A DNA stretch of 64,000 bases from M55B167 sp964406095 (GTDB lineage Bacteria > Verrucomicrobiota > Kiritimatiellia > RFP12 > UBA1067): positions 67,178 to 131,177 of the forward strand of contig CAYOQJ010000036.1 in the NCBI GenBank assembly GCA_964406095.1, given 5' to 3'. The notes below the pieces were generated by a model, which was not told the origin of the DNA, did not search any database, and saw only the letters and a program-made list of their open reading frames with translations. The position numbers and the translations under genes are program-made. Within the stretch, counting starts at the first letter, position 1, and each line of letters starts with the position of its first letter. Positions 1 to 7,379 of this stretch are shown one piece after another.

Positions 1-387
1 AAAACGTTCGACAACCGCCAGTTGACCATCGTTAATCTTCTCGCTCAACGCCCGCGTATAGGCCAGTCTGGCCACCTTGCGATTGATCTTTTGAGAAAAA
101 TCACGGGGACGGGGACCGAAAGCCACACCGCCGCCACGCCACACAGGACTCTGGCGATAACCGGCACGGGCACGTCCCGTACCCTTCTGACGCCAAGGCT
201 TTTTGTTGCTACCAGCAACCTCTCCCTTGCTTTTTGTGCTCGCTGTTCCGGCGCGTCCCGCATTGCGGTATGCCACCACCGTATCCTTGACCGCCTGCTC
301 GCCCTTGTCCAGAACCAGCAGATCGTCAGCGAAGTCTATCTCTTTGGCAGCCTCTCCGGCTGAATTAAATGATCTGATCATGCTCAT
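1..387 (-). CDS. rplD: 50S ribosomal protein L4 (partial, runs off the window)
   Basis: Large-subunit protein that binds 23S rRNA and lines the exit tunnel. The first 129 codons are visible; the gene continues past base 1. The conserved L4 core is readable: KPWRQKGTGRARAG, then WRGGGVAFGPRPRDFS and the following basic NRKVARLAY stretch. The ATG at 387 follows the rplC stop with no gap (TAA then ATG), so translation is probably coupled to rplC. It is the most distal visible gene of the minus-strand ribosomal operon. Identity is secure; the C-terminal half cannot be judged. Confidence 0.95.
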   Translation of the reverse strand, partial: MSMIRSFNSAGEAAKEIDFADDLLVLDKGEQAVKDTVVAYRNAGRAGTASTKSKGEVAGSNKKPWRQKGTGRARAGYRQSPVWRGGGVAFGPRPRDFSQKINRKVARLAYTRALSEKINDGQLAVVERF

Positions 388-1044
388 TTATTTACCCTCC
401 GCCGCTGTTGTTCCGGCTGCCTGCCTGAGTGCCTTTTCAATAATCACAAGCCCCCCCCGGGGACCCGGCACGCAGCCGCGCACCAGCAGAAGGTTCTCCT
501 CTCCACGCACCTGCACCACGGTCAGATTGCGGGCTTTGCGATTAACGCACCCCATATGACCCGGCATCTTCTTGCCTTTTTCAACCTCACCAGGAAATTC
601 ACAGGCACCGATTGATCCCACGCGGTGCTTGGAGTGTCCACCATGTGTCTTGTAACCGCCGCGAAAACGATAACGCCGAATAACACCGGCAAAACCGCGC
701 CCTTTGGTAACCCCTGATACATCAACGTACTTGATACCGTCAAAGATATCAACCGTCACACTGCCTCCGGCTGCCAACTGTTCGCCCTCAAACAGCGGAA
801 ACTCCTTTAAAACCTTGCACGGCTTAACGCCGGCACTCTCAAAGCGTTTCAACTGAGCCTTGGTCACACGCTGCGGTTTCTGCTCCTCAAAACCAAGCTG
901 GGCGGCACTGTATCCATCCCGCTCAACGGTTTTAATCTGCACCACCGGACATGGCCCTGCCTCAATCACCGTCACGGGAATTCTACGACCCTCATCATCA
1001 AAAATCTGGGTCATACCAACTTTCTTTCCAATCAAACCTTCCAT
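388..1044 (-). CDS. rplC: 50S ribosomal protein L3
   Basis: Large-subunit protein near the peptidyl-transferase centre and an early assembly factor. The N-terminus LIGKKVGMTQIFDDEG and the block GKGKKMPGHMG-type followed by NLLLVRGCVPGPRGG are diagnostic of L3. The loop reads PGHMG, where E. coli has AGQMG with a methylated glutamine; His at that place is seen in other bacteria, so that methylation is presumably absent. Two starts are possible: GTG at 1053 (MNTMEG) lies too close to the AAGGA ribosome-binding site, while ATG at 1044 lies 11 nt from it and fits the usual L3 N-terminus, so 1044 is chosen. Length 218 residues is normal. Confidence 0.96.
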   Translation of the reverse strand: MEGLIGKKVGMTQIFDDEGRRIPVTVIEAGPCPVVQIKTVERDGYSAAQLGFEEQKPQRVTKAQLKRFESAGVKPCKVLKEFPLFEGEQLAAGGSVTVDIFDGIKYVDVSGVTKGRGFAGVIRRYRFRGGYKTHGGHSKHRVGSIGACEFPGEVEKGKKMPGHMGCVNRKARNLTVVQVRGEENLLLVRGCVPGPRGGLVIIEKALRQAAGTTAAEGK

Positions 1045-1058
1045 CGTGTTCACCGTCC

Positions 1059-1367
1059 TTAAATTTTAATTGTGATGTCCACGCCAGCGGGCAGATTCAG
1101 TTTTTTAAGTTCCTCCACAGTCTTGCCTGTGGGGCCAACTATATCAAGCAGACGCTTGTGCGTGCGCATTTCAAACTGATCCATCGACTTCTTGTCTACA
1201 TGCACGGAGCGGTTGACCGTAAAGCGCTCGATCCTCGTGGGTAGAGGAATCGGGCCGACGACCTGTGCACCTGTTCCGCGAGCTGTATCGATTATATCAC
1301 CGACAGCCTGATCAAGTACTCTGTGATCGTACGCCTGTAAACGTATGCGTATTCTCTGACCTTGCAT
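1059..1367 (-). CDS. rpsJ: 30S ribosomal protein S10
   Basis: Small-subunit head protein, also the NusE partner in antitermination. At 102 residues it has the standard length. The motif DQFEMRTHKRLLDI and the opening QRIRIRLQAYDH are typical. Its ribosome-binding site (AGGTAA) overlaps the last codons of fusA, whose stop is at 1375, so fusA and rpsJ sit 7 nt apart and are almost certainly cotranscribed. In many bacteria a tuf gene lies between these two; here there is none. Confidence 0.97.
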   Translation of the reverse strand: MQGQRIRIRLQAYDHRVLDQAVGDIIDTARGTGAQVVGPIPLPTRIERFTVNRSVHVDKKSMDQFEMRTHKRLLDIVGPTGKTVEELKKLNLPAGVDITIKI

Positions 1368-1374
1368 TCTAACG

Positions 1375-3513
1375 TTACCTGTTCAGTAGTTGTTCTTTTA
1401 CAGTTCGTGGCACCACCGCAAACTCACCGGGCTGCATAGTGTAGCTGGCGCGGCCGCGTGAAAGCGACCGGATTACGGTTGAATACCCGAAAAGCTCTGC
1501 CAACGGGACGCGAGCACTGACAATCTGCATATCTCCACGCATTGTCATATCACTCACAGAACCGCGGCGCCCGTTTATATCCCCCATAATGTCACCGACA
1601 TAGTCAGACGGCGTCTCAATATCAAGGGACATGATAGGCTCAAGTAGCTCCGCTCCAGCAGCCATGGCCGCCTCACGGAACCCCATCACAGCCGCAGTTC
1701 TGAACGCTACGTCTGTTGCCGTTTCATCTTCAGTAATTACGACATCCGTCACCCGCGCCAACACATCCGTCATCGGATAGCGCGCCAGTACACCAGTGAG
1801 AATGCCGTCCGTCAATCCTTGCTTTACGCTTTCGGCCAACTTCGCATCCGGCAGTTTGCGCTGAGCCGCTGAGCTGATATCTACAGCGTACCCTGCTCCC
1901 CGCCTGCGCGGAATAACCTCAACATCCACCCGTGCGTAATGACGCCTGCCACCCAGCTCACGGTCAAAGAGATAACTCGCTCTTCCCTCCGCTGCAACAG
2001 TTTCATAATACGACACCATCGGATGCCCGGTGTTGGCCTCACATCTGAACTCCCGACGCAGACGATCCACCAGAATCTCCAGGTGGAGCTCGCCCATGCC
2101 GCTCAAAATTGTCTGTCCAGTCTCCTTGTCAATCCGCACCTGGCAAGTGGGATCCTCCTCGGACAACAGCTTCATCGATTCAACCAGCTTGTCTTTGTCC
2201 GCCCGGGACTTGGGTTCAATCGCCATGAACATGACCGGCTCGGGTGCTGTAATGTTTTCCAGATAGACTGCCGCATTCTCAGCACATAACGTGTCGCCGG
2301 TGGTGGCATCCTTCAGCCCGACAATCGCGCCAATCTGCCCGGCACCCAGCTCATCAACTTCAATCTGAGTGTCGGCGAAAAGTTTTACGATCTTCATCAC
2401 CCGCTCACGCTTCCTGGCTCGCGGATTGAAAACATTAATGCCCTTGCGGATAATACCACCGTAAATTCTCGTGAAAAACAGACGCCCTACAAACGGATCC
2501 GCGGCAATTTTGAAAACCAGTGCCGTCAAAGGGGCATCCGGAGTGTTAAGGCGCTCTACCCGCTCATCACTTTTCAAATCGGTGGCCATGACAACCGGAC
2601 GATCAGCTGGCGAAGGCAGATACCATACAATCGCATCCAGCAACTGTTGGACACCCTTGTTGCGCAGGGCCGTGCCACACATAACCGGCACCAGCTTCCC
2701 GGCAATTACACCACGCCTGATTGCACCCCGTAATGTTTCCGCATCCAGATCAGGATTCTCCAGATAGAGCTCCAGCACAGACTCGTCACACTCCGCCACG
2801 GCCTCACATAACATTGCACGAGCCGTTGCAGCATCTTCAGCCAGCTCATTAGGAACGGGCTCGGTCTTGAAATCTCTGCCATCTTCACCCTCAGCCCTGA
2901 CAGCGTGCATCTCCAGCAGATCAATAACACCTTCGAAATTATCAGCTTGCCCGATCGGCAGTTGAATACAGACGGCATTCGCTTTGAGACGTTTGCGGAT
3001 TTCATCCACACACCGTCGGTAATCGGCCCCCATACGATCCATCTTGTTGATGAAGGCCACCCTTGGAACATTGTATCGATCGGCCTGCCGCCAGACCGTT
3101 TCAGATTGCGGCTGAACACCGCCCACAGCACAAAAAACACATACCGCCCCATCCAGCACACGCAGTGAACGCTCCACCTCAATGGTAAAATCCACATGTC
3201 CGGGCGTGTCAATCAAATTGATCTGCTTGCCACACCAATCACAGGTTATCGCAGCACTCACAATCGTTATGCCCCGCTCGCGCTCCTGCGCCATCCAGTC
3301 GGTAACAGTGTTGCCCTCGTCTACATTGCCGAGACGGTGCGTGCGCCCTGCGTAATAAAGTATGCGTTCGGTAGTGGTGGTCTTGCCCGCATCAATATGC
3401 GCGACAACCCCTATGTTGCGAATATCCCCGAGAGCTGTTCCGCCCCCACTCAATTGCGCGCCACTCACCGTTACACTGCTTTTTTTAGCCTTGTTATCCA
3501 AGACGCTCACCAT
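1375..3513 (-). CDS. fusA: Elongation factor G
   Basis: GTPase that drives translocation and, with RRF, ribosome recycling. It has 712 residues, slightly longer than the common ~700 because of about 20 extra N-terminal residues before the RNIG that opens the G domain. GTPase motifs are intact: AHIDAGKTT (residues 38-46), DTPGH (102-106) and NKMD (156-159). The RERGITI switch, domain II, and the domain IV/V block ending in QIVSARVPLAELFGYSTVIRS-like sequence follow. The start at 3513 has an AAGG ribosome-binding site. It lies between rpsG and rpsJ in the str/S10 operon. It is a canonical EF-G rather than a tetracycline-resistance paralogue. Confidence 0.97.
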   Translation of the reverse strand: MVSVLDNKAKKSSVTVSGAQLSGGGTALGDIRNIGVVAHIDAGKTTTTERILYYAGRTHRLGNVDEGNTVTDWMAQERERGITIVSAAITCDWCGKQINLIDTPGHVDFTIEVERSLRVLDGAVCVFCAVGGVQPQSETVWRQADRYNVPRVAFINKMDRMGADYRRCVDEIRKRLKANAVCIQLPIGQADNFEGVIDLLEMHAVRAEGEDGRDFKTEPVPNELAEDAATARAMLCEAVAECDESVLELYLENPDLDAETLRGAIRRGVIAGKLVPVMCGTALRNKGVQQLLDAIVWYLPSPADRPVVMATDLKSDERVERLNTPDAPLTALVFKIAADPFVGRLFFTRIYGGIIRKGINVFNPRARKRERVMKIVKLFADTQIEVDELGAGQIGAIVGLKDATTGDTLCAENAAVYLENITAPEPVMFMAIEPKSRADKDKLVESMKLLSEEDPTCQVRIDKETGQTILSGMGELHLEILVDRLRREFRCEANTGHPMVSYYETVAAEGRASYLFDRELGGRRHYARVDVEVIPRRRGAGYAVDISSAAQRKLPDAKLAESVKQGLTDGILTGVLARYPMTDVLARVTDVVITEDETATDVAFRTAAVMGFREAAMAAGAELLEPIMSLDIETPSDYVGDIMGDINGRRGSVSDMTMRGDMQIVSARVPLAELFGYSTVIRSLSRGRASYTMQPGEFAVVPRTVKEQLLNR

Positions 3514-3590
3514 TTACCTTGCTTTTCAAAGAACAAAGGGCGACATCCGTGCCGCCCCAGTGCACGAGCGGACAACGCCGCCCAATATCA

Positions 3591-4061
3591 TCACCACGCA
3601 TAGTGCGCAAAGGCCTTGTTGGCCTGCGCCATTCGGTGCGTGTCATCACGTTTTTTAATCACATTCCCCTGCTGATTGTAAGCATCCAGCAACTCCGCAG
3701 CAACCGCTTTTGGCATCTGCACTCCACGCCGTCCGCTAGCGGAGGCCGTCATCCAACGTAAAGCCAGAGAAAGCTGACGTGTAGAACGAATCTCAACCGG
3801 CACAGGATACGTCGTGCCACCGACTCGCCTCGACTTGACCTCAACCTTGGGCTTCATGTTGGAGATCGCCTGATCCAGCACCTCAATCGGGTCCTGACCT
3901 GACTTCTTCTCAATCTCTTCCAGCGCACCGTAAACAATACGCTCAGCGACCGTCTTTTTGCCGCTTTTCATCAGCGCTCGTATCACGCGCGACACAAGTT
4001 CACTGTTGTACTTCGGGTCAACCGGACGAACTCTTTTTTCAGCTCTACGCCTTCTTGCCAT
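3591..4061 (-). CDS. rpsG: 30S ribosomal protein S7
   Basis: Primary 16S rRNA-binding protein that nucleates the small-subunit head. At 156 residues it has the typical length, with the usual arginine-rich start MARRRRAEKR, the middle block VEVKSRRVGGTTYPVPVEI, and the C-terminal KRDDTHRMAQANKAFAHY. The ribosome-binding site GAGG lies just upstream of the ATG. It is second in the str operon, between rpsL and fusA. Confidence 0.97.
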   Translation of the reverse strand: MARRRRAEKRVRPVDPKYNSELVSRVIRALMKSGKKTVAERIVYGALEEIEKKSGQDPIEVLDQAISNMKPKVEVKSRRVGGTTYPVPVEIRSTRQLSLALRWMTASASGRRGVQMPKAVAAELLDAYNQQGNVIKKRDDTHRMAQANKAFAHYAW

Positions 4062-4118
4062 CTTTGCCTCAATAAATTTTAGGTTCGACGCAACATATCG
4101 CTACGCCTACTCTTAAGA

Positions 4119-4493
4119 TTATTCCTTAGGACGTTTCACACCGTATTTAGAACGACCTCGTTTGCGTCCATTCACCCCAAGAGTGTCCAGACTGCCACGC
4201 ACAATATGGTAACGTACACCCGGAAGGTCTTTGACACGACCGCCGCGCACCAGTACCACACTGTGCTCCTGCAAATTATGACCCTCTCCCGGTATGTAGG
4301 CCGACACCTCATAGCCGGATGTCAAACGCACACGGGCAACCTTGCGCAAAGCTGAGTTCGGCTTCTTGGGTGTCTGAGTCTTGACCACAAGACACACCCC
4401 GCGTCGCTGCGGACATGCTTTCAGCGCTGGCGACTTGCTCTTCTTACGCATCGGTGTACGACCTTTGCGCACTAACTGGTTAATAGTCGGCAT
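4119..4493 (-). CDS. rpsL: 30S ribosomal protein S12
   Basis: Decoding-centre protein of the small subunit. It has 124 residues with the conserved block TPKKPNSALRKVARV and the loop GGRVKDLPGVRYH. Lys43 and Lys88, where substitutions give streptomycin resistance in other bacteria, are both lysine, so the protein looks wild type (streptomycin-sensitive form). Asp89, the usual methylthiolation site, is present. The ATG is preceded by a strong GAAGGAA site. It is the first gene of the ribosomal operon, with the probable promoter in 4494-4620. Confidence 0.97.
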   Translation of the reverse strand: MPTINQLVRKGRTPMRKKSKSPALKACPQRRGVCLVVKTQTPKKPNSALRKVARVRLTSGYEVSAYIPGEGHNLQEHSVVLVRGGRVKDLPGVRYHIVRGSLDTLGVNGRKRGRSKYGVKRPKE

Positions 4494-4654
4494 CTATCTC
4501 TTCCTTCTATTTCAAACAAATGGACGCTTACCTTAACACAGTTATTCTGCTCTCTGCAAGTGTGTTTTAATTAAAATTTAATTTTTTATCTTTTTTGGGT
4601 GCCCAAAATTGCCAAACCCCGTTATAATTGCATCTCACAAGAGAAAGATGGCCC
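4494..4654. promoter_or_regulatory. Divergent promoter region between rpsL and the hydrolase genes, with a perfect inverted repeat
   Basis: AT-rich gap between divergent transcription units. At 4593-4608 there is a perfect inverted repeat, TTTTGGG-TG-CCCAAAA. On the plus strand a perfect TATAAT lies at 4623-4628, but no good -35 hexamer sits 16-18 nt before it. On the minus strand TTGGCA (complement of 4610-4615) could be a -35 for the ribosomal operon, with a loose -10 about 19 nt on. The inverted repeat would lie within that promoter and could be an operator. Promoter calls are by eye only. Confidence 0.35.
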
Positions 4655-4858
4655 ATGGATGGAAACAGTTTAATAGATACAGTCAGTAAATATCTTCACG
4701 TAAAACCGGTCACTATTCAAAATATCATTCTGTCTTTGACAACGATAGTCATCGTGATGTTGTTACGTCACCTGATGCTGCGAATTGCCCGCAGATCAAT
4801 GCTCCCAGCACTTAGCCACCTGACCCAGACAAAATCCCATACCAGCTCTGGACACTAA
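4655..4858 (+). CDS. Small membrane protein, possibly a truncated MscS-type N-terminus
   Basis: 67-residue ORF starting at MDGNSL, with one clear hydrophobic helix (about residues 16-40, IQNIILSLTTIVIVMLLRH) followed by a basic stretch. The pattern of a single helix, RIARR, and then a TQTKSHTSS segment resembles the start of long mechanosensitive-channel (MscS family) proteins, where the next helices would follow. Here the frame stops and the hydrolase gene starts 25 nt later. It may be a decayed fragment or an independent small protein cotranscribed with the hydrolase. The family link is a weak pattern match, not a firm identification. Confidence 0.4.
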   Translation: MDGNSLIDTVSKYLHVKPVTIQNIILSLTTIVIVMLLRHLMLRIARRSMLPALSHLTQTKSHTSSGH

Positions 4859-4882
4859 CCGCTTAACTCCTCTACCAAAAAC

Positions 4883-5668
4883 ATGAACCCCTCCACAAAA
4901 AACCGCTTATTGGTCTACACGCTGATTTATCTTCTTTTCGGCCTCTTTCTGTTTTTTCGCCAACGGAGCATGATCTATTTTCCCACACCGTTTAAAGCCC
5001 ACCCGTATCTGGAAGAGACCTTCACCAACCATGGCGAAAAAATTCGCGTGATTGTACTGAACCCCGGAGCAACAGATGCCATAATGTACTTCGGAGGTAA
5101 CGCCGAAAACGTGGTTTTCAGTGCCCACGATTTCGAAAAAACTTTCCCCACCTGTACCATCTACCTTTTCAACTACCGCGGCTACGGCGGTAGCAGCGGT
5201 CAACCTTCCGAAAAAAACATTTTTTCCGATGTACTGACCTTCTACGATATCTTTGCATCCCGCCACCGATCCGTCTCACTTCTAGGACGCAGCCTCGGCA
5301 GCGGAGTCGCCTGCTACCTGGCTTCCGAGCGCCCGGTGTCCAGACTGGCTCTTGTAACTCCGTTCGACAGCATCACTCGTCTAGCTCAGCGGCAGTTGCC
5401 CATCTATCCCATCCCCCTCCTGTTGCTGGATAAGTTTAACTCCATCAGCCGCGTCAGCAAGATTAAAGCTGATACTCTCATCATACGTGGCGGCAATGAC
5501 CGCGTCATCAAAGCCCGCCACACACAACGCCTAGTCTCCGCTTTTCCCGAAGAGCAGATATCCGTGTTTACTATCGATAACGCCAGCCACAATGATATCC
5601 AGAACTTCCCTGAGTATTACCAGAAAATTAAAGAGTTTTTCAGCGTTGAAAACACGAAACAACTCTGA
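4883..5668 (+). CDS. Membrane-anchored alpha/beta hydrolase (BEM46/ABHD13-like)
   Basis: 261-residue serine hydrolase. An uncleaved hydrophobic anchor (about residues 9-27) is followed by FRQRSMIYFPTP, typical of this group. The catalytic triad is visible: Ser in GRSLGSG, Asp in RGGNDRVI, and His in NASHNDI. The oxyanion-side segment YRGYGGSSGQPSE is characteristic of the BEM46/ABHD13-like family of alpha/beta hydrolases. The active domain probably faces the periplasm. The substrate is unknown; relatives are esterases or thioesterases of poorly defined function. It is the only sizeable plus-strand gene before the bidirectional terminator at 5746. Confidence 0.85.
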   Translation: MNPSTKNRLLVYTLIYLLFGLFLFFRQRSMIYFPTPFKAHPYLEETFTNHGEKIRVIVLNPGATDAIMYFGGNAENVVFSAHDFEKTFPTCTIYLFNYRGYGGSSGQPSEKNIFSDVLTFYDIFASRHRSVSLLGRSLGSGVACYLASERPVSRLALVTPFDSITRLAQRQLPIYPIPLLLLDKFNSISRVSKIKADTLIIRGGNDRVIKARHTQRLVSAFPEEQISVFTIDNASHNDIQNFPEYYQKIKEFFSVENTKQL

Positions 5669-5742
5669 AACATTTCAACGAAAGAGTTCACGGTAGTTTA
5701 ACCCTCTGCAACTCAGCGTCTCTCCGAAAAGCCCTTCAACAG

Positions 5743-5776
5743 AAAAACACCGACCGCAAAGGCGATCGGTGTTTTT
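5743..5776. terminator. Bidirectional rho-independent terminator
   Basis: Stem AACACCGA (5746-5753) pairs with TCGGTGTT (5766-5773), with further pairing inside. A run of A precedes it and a run of T follows, so it can serve both the plus-strand hydrolase gene and the minus-strand gdhA, which converge here. Confidence 0.85.
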
Positions 5777-5802
5777 AAATATCCACTGCGGAAAAGTCTA
5801 GG

Positions 5803-7143
5803 TCAAACTACGCCCTGATCCAGCATTGCGTCCGCAACCTTCACAAAACCGGCGATGTTAGCACCCATCACGTAGTTGCCCGGTTGACCATACTCCTCCG
5901 CCGCCGCCATGCACTGCTCATGCACCGCAACCATGATTCCGTTCAGCTTGTCGTCAATCTCTTGGCGCGACCATGTCAGACGCATCGAATTCTGCGACAT
6001 CTCAAGCCCGGATGTCGCCACACCCCCGGCATTAGCCGCTTTACCAGGCCCGTAAAGAATCTTCTGTTCAACAAACAGGTCGACCGCCTCCGGCACACTC
6101 GGCATGTTGGCACCTTCAGAGATAACACAACATCCATTCTTCAAAAGAGTCTTGGCGTCCTCCAGATTGATCTCATTCTGCGTCGCACTGGGGAAAGCAC
6201 AATCGCAGGGCGCCGACCAAGGCCTCTCATTCTCGCGATATTCGCAGTTGAATCTCTCAGCATACTCTTTGATCCGTCCGCGCTTGACATTTTTCAGTTC
6301 CATCACAAATGCCAATTTTTCGGCATCAATGCCATCCGGATCATAAATAAAACCAACTGAATCGGAGAGTGTCACACATTTGCCGCCTAGTTGCGTAACC
6401 TTCTCAACAGTGTACTGGGCGACATTGCCGGAACCCGAGACAGTACATATCTTACCCTCAAGAGTTTCACCGCGCGTTTTGAGCATCTCCTGTGCAAAAT
6501 AAACCGAACCGTAACCAGTAGCCTCAGGACGAATCAGTGAACCGCCCCACCCCAACCCTTTACCGGTCAAAACACCAGTGAACTCGTTACGCAGACGCTT
6601 GTACTGACCGAACATATAACCGATTTCACGCCCACCAACCCCAATATCACCTGCCGGAACATCGGTCTCCGGCCCGATATGACGCTGCAGCTCGGTCATG
6701 AATGACTGACAGAAACGCATCACCTCCATATCTGATTTACCCTTGGGATCAAAGTCCGAGCCACCTTTACCACCACCCATCGGCAAAGTTGTCAGCGAGT
6801 TTTTAAAAACCTGCTCAAAAGCAAGAAATTTCAGAATCCCGAGATAAACACTGGGATGAAAACGCAGACCCCCTTTATAAGGGCCGATAGCGCTGTTGAA
6901 TTCAATCCGGAAACCACGGTTTACCTGAACCTGGCCTTTGTCATCAATCCACGGCACACGAAACATGACCACTCGCTCAGGCTCAGTGATTCTCTCCAGA
7001 ATTTTAGCCTCCTGATACTTGGAATGACGCTCAATTACCGGCTTAAGTGACTCCAGAACCTCCTTAGCTGCCTGATGAAACTCCGGTTCCGCCGGATTCT
7101 TACTGATAACCGTGTTTAAAACAGCATTGATGTACTCACTCAT
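5803..7143 (-). CDS. gdhA: Glutamate dehydrogenase (hexameric, probably NADP-dependent)
   Basis: Interconverts 2-oxoglutarate plus ammonia and glutamate. At 446 residues it matches the small hexameric class. The glutamate-binding and catalytic region PMGGGKGGSDFDPKGKSD (residues 121-138) has catalytic Lys126, followed by PAGDIGVGGREIGYMFGQY. The Rossmann domain has VSGSGNVAQYTVEKV. NADP preference is inferred from family resemblance to bacterial biosynthetic GdhA. The start at 7143 has AGAGGA 8 nt upstream. It is a single-gene unit bounded by terminators on both sides. Confidence 0.95.
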   Translation of the reverse strand: MSEYINAVLNTVISKNPAEPEFHQAAKEVLESLKPVIERHSKYQEAKILERITEPERVVMFRVPWIDDKGQVQVNRGFRIEFNSAIGPYKGGLRFHPSVYLGILKFLAFEQVFKNSLTTLPMGGGKGGSDFDPKGKSDMEVMRFCQSFMTELQRHIGPETDVPAGDIGVGGREIGYMFGQYKRLRNEFTGVLTGKGLGWGGSLIRPEATGYGSVYFAQEMLKTRGETLEGKICTVSGSGNVAQYTVEKVTQLGGKCVTLSDSVGFIYDPDGIDAEKLAFVMELKNVKRGRIKEYAERFNCEYRENERPWSAPCDCAFPSATQNEINLEDAKTLLKNGCCVISEGANMPSVPEAVDLFVEQKILYGPGKAANAGGVATSGLEMSQNSMRLTWSRQEIDDKLNGIMVAVHEQCMAAAEEYGQPGNYVMGANIAGFVKVADAMLDQGVV

Positions 7144-7300
7144 ACCGATTTCCTCTCATTGCATTATTGGACTAGTATTATGGGCCGATAGACCCCAAAA
7201 AGTTTTTTATTAAACCATAAACGACACCCCAATGGAAATAATTTTATTTAAGTAAAATGTTTTGTTAAATCCAAATATCGCGTAGTCGGAATAACTTAAA

Positions 7301-7329
7301 AATCCTGCACCCTTACGGGATACAGGATT
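7301..7329 (-). terminator. Rho-independent terminator of the symporter gene
   Basis: AATCCTG (7301-7307) pairs with CAGGATT (7323-7329), with a CCC/GGG inner stem. Read on the minus strand it is followed by five T residues. It lies about 50 nt past the stop of the sodium/solute symporter gene. A-rich sequence on the other side could give weak bidirectional activity. Confidence 0.7.
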
Positions 7330-7379
7330 AAAATCAATCGAGTTGTCACTGGAAATTCTTCGAACCCCTAGTGAGGTCT

